DNA from: an uncultured Bacteroidales bacterium
GTDB taxonomy: Bacteria > Bacteroidota > Bacteroidia > Bacteroidales > Porphyromonadaceae
Reading direction: 5' to 3'
Assembly: GCA_902489445.1 (NCBI GenBank)
Contig: CABTZX010000038.1
Location: 1 to 13,836 of the forward strand
Length of the DNA: 13,836 nt
Under the pieces are notes generated by a model, which worked only from the letters and a program-made list of their open reading frames with translations, made no database searches and was not told the DNA's origin. Position numbers and translations under genes: made by a program. The number at the start of each line of letters is the position of its first letter. The stretch's first letter is position 1. This document shows positions 1 to 7,375 of this stretch, one piece after another.

Positions 1-105
1 ACGGGCATTACCACCGGCTGATTATTACATCCGCGGATGAATAGTACCGGTAGTGCCGATGCCCCTCCCCAAGGAACAGCGTTCTTTGACATAAGTAAAA
101 AGCGC

Positions 106-207
106 AGGCGGTATGCTTTGGCGGATGGGTCTGTAGGCGGTATGATCTGCGGAGGGTAGTGGCTGATTCGTCTTCGGGGCGATATGCTTCGGCGGATGGG
201 TCTGTAG
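106..207. repeat. Imperfect direct repeats upstream of murF
   Basis: Two copies of a 25-bp sequence beginning TATGCTT and containing GGCGGATGGGTCTGTAG lie at 112-136 and 183-207 with one mismatch. A third, more decayed unit starts at about 135; its first ten bases, AGGCGGTATG (135-144), repeat 106-115 exactly. Copy spacings (about 29, 42 and 71 bp) are irregular, and 71 is not a multiple of three, so the repeat does not keep one reading frame. It is therefore more likely non-coding than a coding repeat. No function is evident. Confidence 0.75.
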
Positions 208-252
208 CGCGTCAGGTTCTGGGATGAGGGAGCGCAACATCAATAATTAGCG

Positions 253-260
253 TAACTTTG
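253..260 (+). promoter_or_regulatory. Candidate Bacteroidota -7 box for the murF operon
   Basis: TAACTTTG matches the Bacteroidota -7 consensus TAnnTTTG. It lies 19 nt before the murF ATG, which would give a very short leader. No good TTTG -33 element is visible at the expected 19-21 nt upstream, so the call rests on the -7 box alone. Confidence 0.45.
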
Positions 261-279
261 TCCCAAAGAACGAAGAGGA

Positions 280-1608
280 ATGAAAGAGACGCCTATCGAA
301 ACCGTATATGCCGCCTATTTGGCAGCAAACGGCATCACTACAGACAGTCGCCGCGTTACGCCCGGGATACTCTTTTGGGCCTTGCGCGGGGCACGTTTTG
401 ACGGAAACAGCTATGCGCTCACGGCACTTGAAGCGGGTGCTTCAGCCGCGGTAACCGATGATGCTTCCGTGGCGGCACGCGATGTGCGTTGCCTCTACGT
501 AGCCGATACGGAGCGCGCCTTGGGCGAAATGGCGGCATTGCACCGCCGACGTACCCATGTAGAACTATTACTACTGACCGGTACCAATGGCAAAACAACC
601 ACCAAAGAGCTCTGTCGTGCCGTGGCGGAAACCACTTTTCCCACGCTTGCTACGGAGGGCAATTTCAATAATCAGATTGGGTTGCCGCTCACGCTCCTCC
701 GTTTGACTGAAAAGCATCGCCTTGCCGTTATCGAAGCAGGGGCCTCGCATCCGGGCGATATACAATATCTTGCCGAAATAGCACAGCCTAATCTCGGTAT
801 CATTACCAACATCGGTCGGGCTCATTTGGAGGGGTTCGGCTCCTACGAAGGGGTTGTTCGCACCAAAACGGAGCTGTACCGGTACCTCCGGGCGCATAAC
901 GGCTCGGTGCTACTGAATGCCTCCGATCCTGTGCTGACCGCTCACGCAGCGGAAATTCCTGCTTTTCGGTACGCAACGGATCCGCACACGGAAGCGGAAC
1001 TGTGGGGCGAGCCGCAGCCCTCGGAGCTCTATTTGGCTCTGAAATGGCATTGGCGGGGCGAAAGCTATACGCTGCAAACGCGGCTCGTGGGGCAGTATAA
1101 TCTGCCGAATGTGCTGGCTGCCATTGCGTTCGGATTGTATAAGGGAATTACCCCCGGGGTGATTAACCGCGCGATTGAGGCATATACGCCTACCAATCAC
1201 CGGAGCGAACTCCGCGAAGAGACGCCTCGGCACCACAACCGTGTGGTGGTGGATGCCTATAACGCCAATCCGTCCAGTATGGAGGCAGCGTTGAATGCTT
1301 TCTTTGCGCTATCCTCGTCGTTGCCCAAGGTGCTCATTTTAGGGGATATGTTGGAGCTCGGTGCGCAAAGCGCTGCGGAGCATCGGGCGCTGTTGACGCG
1401 TCTTGCTGCCGAAAAAGCCCCGTTTACCCTCTATGCAATAGGGGATTGCTTTGCCGGAGCCGGTGCGGATTTAGCCGATCGGTTTCGCTTCTTCCCCACA
1501 GCGGCCGCGCTCGGCAAGCAGCTATCCGCGGAGCCGATTAGCCACAGTTTGGTTCTTTTGAAGGGCTCTCATGGCATCGGATTGGAACAATTGGTGGACC
1601 TTTTGTAG
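280..1608 (+). CDS. murF: UDP-N-acetylmuramoyl-tripeptide--D-alanyl-D-alanine ligase MurF
   Basis: This is the cytoplasmic, ATP-dependent ligase that adds D-Ala-D-Ala to the UDP-MurNAc-tripeptide, the last cytosolic step in making the peptidoglycan stem peptide. At 442 residues it is of normal family length. The N-terminal substrate domain has the DSR...PG.LF.AL signature (residues about 22-35). The central ATPase domain has the P-loop TGTNGKTTTKE (about 100-110), NFNNQIGLPLTLL (about 128-140) and ITNIGRAHLEGFGS (about 175-188). The C-terminal domain has NHRSE, DAYNANPSSMEAAL (about 324-337), LGDMLELG and KGSHGIGLE. Two motifs differ slightly from the usual form: EAGASH where EMGANH is common, and KGSH where KGSR is common. 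Neither removes the P-loop lysine. The ATG follows GAGGA, a weak ribosome site. rpoN starts 5 nt after the stop, so the two are co-transcribed. Confidence 0.96.
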   Translation: MKETPIETVYAAYLAANGITTDSRRVTPGILFWALRGARFDGNSYALTALEAGASAAVTDDASVAARDVRCLYVADTERALGEMAALHRRRTHVELLLLTGTNGKTTTKELCRAVAETTFPTLATEGNFNNQIGLPLTLLRLTEKHRLAVIEAGASHPGDIQYLAEIAQPNLGIITNIGRAHLEGFGSYEGVVRTKTELYRYLRAHNGSVLLNASDPVLTAHAAEIPAFRYATDPHTEAELWGEPQPSELYLALKWHWRGESYTLQTRLVGQYNLPNVLAAIAFGLYKGITPGVINRAIEAYTPTNHRSELREETPRHHNRVVVDAYNANPSSMEAALNAFFALSSSLPKVLILGDMLELGAQSAAEHRALLTRLAAEKAPFTLYAIGDCFAGAGADLADRFRFFPTAAALGKQLSAEPISHSLVLLKGSHGIGLEQLVDLL

Positions 1609-1613
1609 CGGAT

Positions 1614-3044
1614 ATGGCGAAACAGCAGCTGACCCAGGAGCAAAAGCAGAAGCTCAATATACGCCATCTGCAGCAAATCGGTATCCTCGCGCTGCCGCTT
1701 GAAGCTCTGGAGCAACGAATCAAGGAGGAGCTAGCGCGCAACCCGGCACTGGAGTCGGATGGTCCGCAACCGGAAGTTGATCCGGCGGAGCAACGCCACG
1801 AAGAGGATGAACGGCACGATTTGCTCCCCGAAGAGCGAGATGAGGACTATTACGACGATCCCACCTATCAATACTACAACGAAAACGACGCGGAAAGCTT
1901 CCACCAAACGAATTACACCGGTGACAGAGATCTGCTGAGTGACTATTTGCGCGAGCAACTTCCATCGCTCAATTTGAACGAAAGGGAGGCAGCCGTAGCC
2001 GAATTGGTTGTGGGCAACATTGCCGAGGATGGCTATTTGCGCGCAACCAATAGGGAAATAGCCGATTGGTTGCTCTTTAACGATTTTCCCGAAGTGGGGG
2101 ATAAGGAGATTGAAGCGGTTATTCGCAAAGTGCAAACGCTCGATCCGCCCGGCGTGGCAGGACGGGATTTGCGCGAAGTGCTCCTGCTCCAAATCGACCG
2201 ACTCAACCAATCTGATGCGACCGAGGCTGCGCGGATATTAGTGGAAAAGTACTTCGAGGATTTTGCCATGAAGCGCTTTGCCAAAATAAGCGAAGCAAGC
2301 GGTTTGAGCGAAGAGCGGCTCGCCGAGGCGGTTGCCCTAATACAAACGCTTAACCCTAAGCCTGGAAACGGCTTCGGCAGTGACTTCGATGCGGTTGCCA
2401 ATCGTATTGTTCCGGATTTTATTGTGCGTGCCGATGGCGAGAATATCACCGTTTCGCTGAACGACGATTATCTCCCTTCGCTGCGGGTAGCCCCTGCGTA
2501 TAAGGAGCTTTCGGCGGAGCAATTGTCGCAAAACCGGAAGAAGCGCGCCGAGCAGCAATACGTGCGCAAGCAAGTGGCAGACGCCATTTGGTTCATCAAT
2601 ATGGTATCGTGCCGCCGGAATACCCTCCTGCAGACGATGGAGAGCGTGGTTTCCATGCAGGAGGATTACTTCCGCAGCGGCGACCTGAGAGATATGAAGC
2701 CGCTCATCCTCAAGGATATTGCCGATCGGGTTGGGTTCGATGTGAGCACCATCAGCCGAATAAGCAACGAAAAGTACGTGGAAACGGACTTTGGCGTATA
2801 TCCGCTGAAGCACTTTTTCAGTGAGGGCGTTCGTGCAAACGATGGTACGATGGTGGCAACGCGTTATGTGAAACACCTTATCACAGAGCTGATTGCGGAG
2901 GAAAACAAGCAGGCGCCGCTCACCGATGATGCCCTTACGCGCCAATTGGATGCGCTCGGCTATCCGTTATCACGGCGAACCGTTGCCAAATATCGGGAGA
3001 AAATGCTCATTCCGTCGGCGCGTCGGCGCAAAACACCCGAATGA
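1614..3044 (+). CDS. rpoN: RNA polymerase sigma-54 factor RpoN
   Basis: This is the alternative sigma factor that directs RNA polymerase to -24/-12 promoters and needs an AAA+ enhancer-binding activator to open them. All regions are present in 476 residues. Glutamine- and leucine-rich region I is at about 4-45 (it includes LPLEALEQRIKEELARNPALE). Region II is a strongly acidic linker at about 46-95, rich in Glu, Asp and Tyr. The core-binding region is at about 105-300. A helix-turn-helix lies at about 364-386 (ILKDIADRVGFDVSTISRI), and the RpoN box SRRTVAKYRE at 453-462 is nearly identical to the family consensus ARRTVAKYRE. It is the middle gene of a tight operon: 5 nt after murF and overlapping the next start codon by ATGA. 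I did not find a convincing -24/-12 promoter in the window by eye, so its targets are probably elsewhere. Confidence 0.96.
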   Translation: MAKQQLTQEQKQKLNIRHLQQIGILALPLEALEQRIKEELARNPALESDGPQPEVDPAEQRHEEDERHDLLPEERDEDYYDDPTYQYYNENDAESFHQTNYTGDRDLLSDYLREQLPSLNLNEREAAVAELVVGNIAEDGYLRATNREIADWLLFNDFPEVGDKEIEAVIRKVQTLDPPGVAGRDLREVLLLQIDRLNQSDATEAARILVEKYFEDFAMKRFAKISEASGLSEERLAEAVALIQTLNPKPGNGFGSDFDAVANRIVPDFIVRADGENITVSLNDDYLPSLRVAPAYKELSAEQLSQNRKKRAEQQYVRKQVADAIWFINMVSCRRNTLLQTMESVVSMQEDYFRSGDLRDMKPLILKDIADRVGFDVSTISRISNEKYVETDFGVYPLKHFFSEGVRANDGTMVATRYVKHLITELIAEENKQAPLTDDALTRQLDALGYPLSRRTVAKYREKMLIPSARRRKTPE

Positions 3045-5509
3045 AGCGGGCGTTACTTACCCTCTTTTCGCTACTGCTGACGCTCCTTCCGCTGCACGCG
3101 GCTAAGGAGGATTCCGCAGAGTACGCCTTTGATCGCGCCATCCCCGGCGTAGAAGTGATCGGCGAGCGCCCCCTGCCCGGCAAACGCAATAATCCCGCAA
3201 TGGACATAATGCGCCGCGCCGCGGCACAAAAAATGTATAATCGCATCAATCGATATGCTGATTGGAGCTACCGGCTCTATCGGCGCACGCTCATTTCCAT
3301 AGCTGAGCGCAAGGGCGAGCATATCTTTTTGTTCCCGGATTCCATTGCCGAGCTACAACCGCGCCCGGGCTTTTTCGATAAATATAGGGTTGTTCCCATA
3401 TCTTTGAGGGAGGAAGAGCGCGTCTGTGCCGCACAAAGCAGGGTGAAATTACCCATCAAAACCATCGGCAGACGCATCAACGGCTTGGACGAAACAATCG
3501 ATTTTGGCTCCCTGACCGATGCGCTCAACAAAATGTTCGGCTCGGTTGATCCGTACGAAGCCAACATTAGGCTGTTCAATAAGGAGTTTCCCACTCCTTT
3601 CCATCCCTTGGCCACAACGGGTTACTATCGCTTTTTGCTCGCCGATACGGTGCGGGAAGCCGATAGGATGTGCTACTTGATCCGTTTTGCTCCCAACAAT
3701 CGCTTTGATCCCGGCTTGGAGGGCGCGCTCAAGCTTGATACTGTCACGCTTTCGCTCCTCTCTTTTGATGCCCGAATAGCAAAAAAAAGTACCCTTAATT
3801 ATAGTGAAAAAAGTCGTATCGAAGTGCATTATGCACCTGATGCTTCCCTCAATCCGAGCCTCTTTCTACCGGCGGAAACGCGTCTTACCCTACTGATTAC
3901 CGCTTTGGAGGGCTTACCCGTGCACATCGAAATAGAGGTAGTGGAGAAAGCACATTCGTATGCCACCGGAACAGTTGCACTGAGCCGCGAACGACTGAAT
4001 CCCGTTTCCGCTCTGCCCGCTGCCACGCAAGCGCAAATGGGCACGCTGCAAACGGGTAATCGATTCGGCATCGTGGAGCGACCTATCCCACTATCCGAGC
4101 CGTCGGAGCAGACAATTCGCTTGATGCAACTGCTGCATCGGCAAAAAAATTACTCTTTAGCGATGCAAACCGGTACACTGTTGACCACCGGCTTCCTTAC
4201 TTTTCCTTTCAAAACAACGCAACGCTCGGAGCAATATGGCGCGTTAGGTCCAGTGGATGCGCTTCTTTCCGGCAATCCTATAGAGGGTTTTCGCACGAAA
4301 GTGGGCTTTATGACCCTTGCTAAGATGCATCCGCATTGGTTTGCGAGCGGCTATTTGGCATACGGATTTAGGGATAAACGCCCCAAATTTATGCTACATG
4401 CGGGCTACAGCATACCGCGCCGGCACGCTTTCCCGTGGGAATTCCCGATGAAAATGTTTGAGTGTACGCTCTACAGCGACCTATTTGTGCCGGGGAACAA
4501 TACACCACCTTTGCTCAAGGACGGTATCGAGTACACGCTGAATAACCTTTCCGTGCGGAACCGCTACTATGAGGAGGCGCTCCGTATGTCGTTCCAAAGC
4601 GATCTTTCCCGCGCATTTTCCGCCGGTGTAGCGGTAACTCTGAAGCGGCGGTGCGCTGCCGGCACCACGATATATCGGCAGGAGGGAATGCCAATCTATG
4701 GCTTTGTGCCACAGGGTGTTATCTCTTTTTATACCGAATATCGACCCTTCCGTTCGGTGGAAAGGGGATTGTTGGGCGAAAAGAGCCTGATCGACCTCTC
4801 CGCAACACTACCCAAATGCCGATTGGAAGCACAATTTTTGCCGAATAAGTTCGCCGGAAACCGCTTCTCCTCCGCATCCTTTGATCTGATCTGTACCGGT
4901 CGCATTCCTCTTTCGATGGTCGGTTTTGTGGATGCAAACGTTGCACTCGGCATAAAGTGCGGTACTACGCACGATTTCGACCTGTTTATACCCGAAGCGA
5001 ACGGCTCCTTTTTCCTTGGCGATGGCCTGTTTCAGTTGCTGAAAGCAGGGGAGTATGTGGCGGATAAACGGCTCGCGTTCGCCTTTAGTTGGCACGCGCC
5101 CGGACTTTTGCTGAACCGCATTCCGCTACTGAACCGATTGCGCCTGACCGAAGTGCTCTCCCTTTCCGGATTTTGGGGCGATTGTTCATCGCAGAAACCC
5201 CTCAGCGGCCCCACAACCCCTTATCCCGATCCGGCGCAGCGTTCGCTCAACGGAATGCCCCTCTCTTATCCGTATGAGCAAAGCATGCTCGGCAGCCCAA
5301 CGCCACCCTATCCCGATCCGGTACAACAGATGCACTCTGGTCGGATCACCGGCGATGCCGTGCGGATGAATAACCATTGTTATTTGGAAATGGGAGCGGG
5401 CGTAGAGAATATTTTTCAGCTCTTTTCGCTCCGATTCGTGATGCAACTCACCCCGTCGCCCGGACGCGATAAGCCTAAAATGGGCATTCGGTTGGGGGTC
5501 AGCTACTGA
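3041..5509 (+). CDS. DUF5686 family outer-membrane beta-barrel protein
   Basis: This 822-residue protein begins with a signal peptide (hydrophobic residues 4-18, likely cleavage near LHA|A at about 20-21). It continues with NNPAMDIMRRAAAQK (50-64), the start of the DUF5686 region in Bacteroidota proteins often annotated as carboxypeptidase-regulatory-like/DUF5686. Further family hallmarks are GNPIEGFRTKVG, HPHWFASGYLAYGFRDK and HAFPWEFP (about 403-475), and near the C-terminus LEMGAGVENIFQLFSLRFV. The protein ends in LGVSY; a terminal aromatic residue on a beta-strand is typical of outer-membrane barrels. The carboxypeptidase-like regulatory domain that usually precedes DUF5686 is absent. A Pro/Tyr-rich loop at about 721-765 carries two copies of a PTxPYPDP motif (724-731 and 753-760). 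The ATG overlaps the rpoN stop (ATGA), implying translational coupling. Its substrate or role is unknown; the family assignment is firmer than any function. Confidence 0.88.
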   Translation: MKRALLTLFSLLLTLLPLHAAKEDSAEYAFDRAIPGVEVIGERPLPGKRNNPAMDIMRRAAAQKMYNRINRYADWSYRLYRRTLISIAERKGEHIFLFPDSIAELQPRPGFFDKYRVVPISLREEERVCAAQSRVKLPIKTIGRRINGLDETIDFGSLTDALNKMFGSVDPYEANIRLFNKEFPTPFHPLATTGYYRFLLADTVREADRMCYLIRFAPNNRFDPGLEGALKLDTVTLSLLSFDARIAKKSTLNYSEKSRIEVHYAPDASLNPSLFLPAETRLTLLITALEGLPVHIEIEVVEKAHSYATGTVALSRERLNPVSALPAATQAQMGTLQTGNRFGIVERPIPLSEPSEQTIRLMQLLHRQKNYSLAMQTGTLLTTGFLTFPFKTTQRSEQYGALGPVDALLSGNPIEGFRTKVGFMTLAKMHPHWFASGYLAYGFRDKRPKFMLHAGYSIPRRHAFPWEFPMKMFECTLYSDLFVPGNNTPPLLKDGIEYTLNNLSVRNRYYEEALRMSFQSDLSRAFSAGVAVTLKRRCAAGTTIYRQEGMPIYGFVPQGVISFYTEYRPFRSVERGLLGEKSLIDLSATLPKCRLEAQFLPNKFAGNRFSSASFDLICTGRIPLSMVGFVDANVALGIKCGTTHDFDLFIPEANGSFFLGDGLFQLLKAGEYVADKRLAFAFSWHAPGLLLNRIPLLNRLRLTEVLSLSGFWGDCSSQKPLSGPTTPYPDPAQRSLNGMPLSYPYEQSMLGSPTPPYPDPVQQMHSGRITGDAVRMNNHCYLEMGAGVENIFQLFSLRFVMQLTPSPGRDKPKMGIRLGVSY

Positions 5510-5566
5510 GTTCGAGCGCGCCGAGAGCATTCCTCTTGATCCAAAGGCTCCTTCAGCGTTTTTGAA

Positions 5567-5645
5567 AGGTATATACCTCTCTATCGAAATGTATATACCT
5601 CTCAGCGGAAACGTATATACCTTTTGAGCAAAGGTATATGCCTTT
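5567..5645. repeat. Four-copy 22-bp repeat with palindromic GTATATACC cores
   Basis: The cores GTATATACCT (5569-5578, 5591-5600, 5613-5622) and GTATATGCCT (5634-5643) are spaced 22, 22 and 21 bp, about two helical turns. The first copy extends to a perfect 12-bp palindrome, AGGTATATACCT (5567-5578). The spacers are also partly alike: CTCTC or CTC, then a GAAA(T/C) before the next core. The array lies between the DUF5686 stop and the tnaA promoter. It could be a stack of operator half-sites, a decaying tandem repeat, or a source of RNA hairpins. Confidence 0.85.
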
Positions 5646-5647
5646 TT
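5613..5647 (+). terminator. Candidate intrinsic terminator of the murF-rpoN-DUF5686 operon
   Basis: Repeat copies three and four pair with each other. GTATATACCTTT (5613-5624) pairs with AAAGGTATATGC (5630-5641) over 12 bp with one G-U pair and a 5-nt loop, followed by C and five T residues (5643-5647). It sits about 100 nt after the DUF5686 stop. The stem is AU-rich, so strength is uncertain. Confidence 0.55.
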
Positions 5648-5704
5648 CGGGAGATAAAGAGAAGGGTTAGATACTTATACAACAAAGTTTCTGCTTTCTT
5701 TTCG

Positions 5705-5712
5705 TATCTTTG
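5705..5712 (+). promoter_or_regulatory. tnaA promoter, -7 box
   Basis: TATCTTTG matches TAnnTTTG and is followed by CA, as at the rpsO and gpmA boxes. It lies 87 nt before the tnaA ATG, so the transcript would have a leader of roughly 80 nt. The -33 element is weak. Confidence 0.65.
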
Positions 5713-5726
5713 CAAGAGTGCGTGGG

Positions 5727-5768
5727 ATGAAAGTGGCTGCCGGTTGCTTCCGTACGCGCCTTGAATAG
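5727..5768 (+). CDS. Possible 13-codon leader mini-ORF before tnaA
   Basis: An ATG about 15 nt after the tnaA -7 box opens a frame for MKVAAGCFRTRLE, ending in TAG, 31 nt before the tnaA start. Its place inside the leader of a tryptophan-degrading enzyme recalls the TnaC leader peptide of enterobacteria. However, it has no tryptophan codon and no similarity to TnaC, and there is no visible ribosome site. It may be chance. Translation is not supported by anything beyond position and an intact frame. Confidence 0.25.
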   Translation: MKVAAGCFRTRLE

Positions 5769-5799
5769 CTAAGAGAACAAGACATAATAAAGAAACATA

Positions 5800-7179
5800 A
5801 TGGAATTACCTTTTGCAGAATCGTACCGCATAAAGATGGTGGAACCCATTCGGCGGAGTACGCGCGAAGAGCGCGAAGCGTGGATTAAAGCGGCAAAGTA
5901 CAATCTTTTCAACCTAAAGAGCAATCAGGTCTATATCGATCTGCTTACCGACTCGGGAACCGGTGCTATGAGCGATCGGCAATGGAGCGCTTTGATGCTT
6001 GGGGACGAAAGCTATGCCGGAGCCTCTTCCTATTACAATCTCAAGGAAGCAATACAAAATATCCTCGGATTCGACTATTTCCTCCCCACTCATCAGGGAC
6101 GTGCTGCGGAAAATGTACTCTATTCGACGATCCTGAAGGAGGGTGACCTCGTTCCGGGCAACTCGCACTTTGATACCACAAAAGGGCATATCGAATTCCG
6201 CAAGGCTATCGCATTGGACTGCACGATTGATGCAGCTGCCGATACGCAACGGGAACTTCCCTTCAAGGGCGAAATGGATCTCGGCAAATTGGAAGCAGCA
6301 CTTAAGTCGCGTGACCGCAAGGATATCCCCTGTGTGGTGCTGACCATTACCAATAACACTGCCGGCGGTCAGCCCGTGAGCATGAAGAATATCCGCGAAA
6401 CGAGCGAACTGTGCCACAAATATGGCGTTCTGCTCCAAATCGATGGTGCTCGCTTTGCCGAAAACGCCTATTTCATCAAAACGCGCGAAGCCGGATATGC
6501 GGATAAATCGATCAAGGAAATAACACGCGAAATGCTTTCGTATGCGGACATAATGACGATGAGCAGCAAAAAGGATGCCATCGTTAATATGGGCGGATTT
6601 GTGGCTTTCCGTGATGAAGCGCTTTGGCGTAAGTGCCAGATGTTCTGTGTGATGAACGAAGGGTTTATCACGTACGGAGGTATGTCCGGTCGTGATATGA
6701 ATGCGCTCGCTGAAGGTTTGAACGAAGGAACTGAATTCGATACGCTCGAAACGCGTATCAAGCAGGTCGAATTCCTCGCTTCTAAATTCGATGAATACGG
6801 CATTCCTTACCAGCGTCCCGCAGGTGGCCACGCACTCTTTATTGATGCACCAAAAGTGCTTACGCATGTTCCCAAGGAAGAGTTGATTGCGCAAACGCTT
6901 GCTATAGAGCTTTATTTGGAAGCCGGTATCCGTGGGGTGGAAATTGGAACGTTGCTTGCGGATCGTGATCCGGTTACGCGCGAAAATCGTTATCCCAAGT
7001 TGGAATTGCTCCGCCTTGCCATTCCGCGTCGCACGTATACCAATAATCATATGGAAGTAATTGCCGCCGCCATGAAAAATGTTTATGATCGGCGTGAACA
7101 GGTTACTCACGGCTTTGTAATTACAAAGGAATTGCCCGTAATGCGGCACTTTACGGTTGAACTGGAACGCGCACGTTAA
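5800..7179 (+). CDS. tnaA: Tryptophanase (tryptophan indole-lyase)
   Basis: This is a cytoplasmic PLP enzyme that splits L-tryptophan into indole, pyruvate and ammonia. The 459 residues match the beta-eliminating lyase family throughout: IDLLTDSGTGAMSD (about 46-59), PTHQGRAAEN (about 96-105), ITNNTAGGQPVS (183-194), IDGARFAENAYF (214-225, with Asp215 and Arg218 of the PLP site), and SSKKDA with the predicted Schiff-base lysine Lys258. The relative tyrosine phenol-lyase is the main alternative. Two discriminating positions favour tryptophanase: Asp125 in HFDTTKGH (tyrosine phenol-lyase has Thr) and His450 in RHFT (tyrosine phenol-lyase has Phe). The gene has its own promoter and a strong terminator, so it is probably monocistronic. 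The region before the ATG is A-rich (AATAAAGAAACATA) with no Shine-Dalgarno site. No tryptophan permease gene is adjacent. Confidence 0.95.
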   Translation: MELPFAESYRIKMVEPIRRSTREEREAWIKAAKYNLFNLKSNQVYIDLLTDSGTGAMSDRQWSALMLGDESYAGASSYYNLKEAIQNILGFDYFLPTHQGRAAENVLYSTILKEGDLVPGNSHFDTTKGHIEFRKAIALDCTIDAAADTQRELPFKGEMDLGKLEAALKSRDRKDIPCVVLTITNNTAGGQPVSMKNIRETSELCHKYGVLLQIDGARFAENAYFIKTREAGYADKSIKEITREMLSYADIMTMSSKKDAIVNMGGFVAFRDEALWRKCQMFCVMNEGFITYGGMSGRDMNALAEGLNEGTEFDTLETRIKQVEFLASKFDEYGIPYQRPAGGHALFIDAPKVLTHVPKEELIAQTLAIELYLEAGIRGVEIGTLLADRDPVTRENRYPKLELLRLAIPRRTYTNNHMEVIAAAMKNVYDRREQVTHGFVITKELPVMRHFTVELERAR

Positions 7180-7198
7180 AACGCGCCAACAGGCTAAC

Positions 7199-7245
7199 GA
7201 AGTGGGGGATTGGGGCTTTCTGCTCAAATTCCCTACTTCTTTTTT
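7199..7245 (+). terminator. Intrinsic terminator of tnaA
   Basis: GAAGTGGGGGATT (7199-7211) pairs with AATTCCCTACTTC (7227-7239) over 13 bp with two G-U pairs and a 15-nt loop, followed directly by six T residues (7240-7245). It starts 20 nt after the tnaA stop. Confidence 0.88.
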
Positions 7246-7301
7246 CGGGAAAAAGGCAGACGGCAATGATTCATACGGATCCTTATTTTCAAATAAATTG
7301 C

Positions 7302-7309
7302 TACCTTTG
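7302..7309 (+). promoter_or_regulatory. rpsO promoter, -7 box
   Basis: TACCTTTG followed by CA is a full match to the Bacteroidota -7 consensus. It lies 66 nt before the rpsO ATG and downstream of the tnaA terminator. A TTTTC stretch about 13 nt upstream is too close to be a regular -33 element. Confidence 0.68.
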
Positions 7310-7317
7310 CACCCAGT

Positions 7318-7341
7318 TTGTGGCGGTATAAGCAGCCACAA
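7318..7341 (+). promoter_or_regulatory. Leader hairpin of rpsO, possible S15 autoregulatory site
   Basis: TTGTGGC (7318-7324) pairs with GCCACAA (7335-7341), a 7-bp stem around a 10-nt loop. It would sit at the very 5' end of the rpsO transcript, about 35 nt before the ATG. Bacterial S15 often represses its own mRNA by binding structured leaders, but these structures differ between phyla. I see the hairpin; regulation is inferred. Confidence 0.4.
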
Positions 7342-7375
7342 TACAGTAGTTTAGTTAGTAGTAGAATAGACAAAC

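Larger units (their letters stand above)
1..279. other. Intergenic region upstream of murF, possible tail of an earlier gene
   Basis: I see no complete gene here. Two plus-strand frames are open from the left edge and stop near positions 38-44. One of them could be the last dozen codons of an upstream gene, but nothing identifies it. The rest contains the direct repeats and a -7-like box before murF. A 72-codon minus-strand open frame at 25-243 is rich in Pro, His and Ile because it runs through the repeats, and it resembles no family I know, so I do not call it. Confidence 0.4.

Noticed and set aside
25..243. 72-codon minus-strand open frame rich in Pro and His
   Set aside because: It is made largely of the direct repeats, whose copies fall in different frames, and has no recognisable domain or ribosome site. 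It probably has no coding role.
5088..5115. Sigma-54-like promoter (TGGCAC ... TTTTGC) inside the DUF5686 gene
   Set aside because: The GG and GC dinucleotides are about 17 bp apart instead of the required 10 bp.
5567..5645. CRISPR array or inverted-repeat ends of an insertion sequence
   Set aside because: Units are only 22 bp including the spacer, spacers resemble each other, and there is no transposase or target duplication.
5800..7179. Tyrosine phenol-lyase
   Set aside because: Asp125 and His450 at the discriminating positions are those of tryptophanase, not the Thr and Phe of tyrosine phenol-lyase.
5914..7341. Long 475-codon minus-strand open frame opposite tnaA
   Set aside because: It lies antisense to a clearly functional tnaA with conserved motifs, and its translation has no family features. 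It is a shadow of codon bias.
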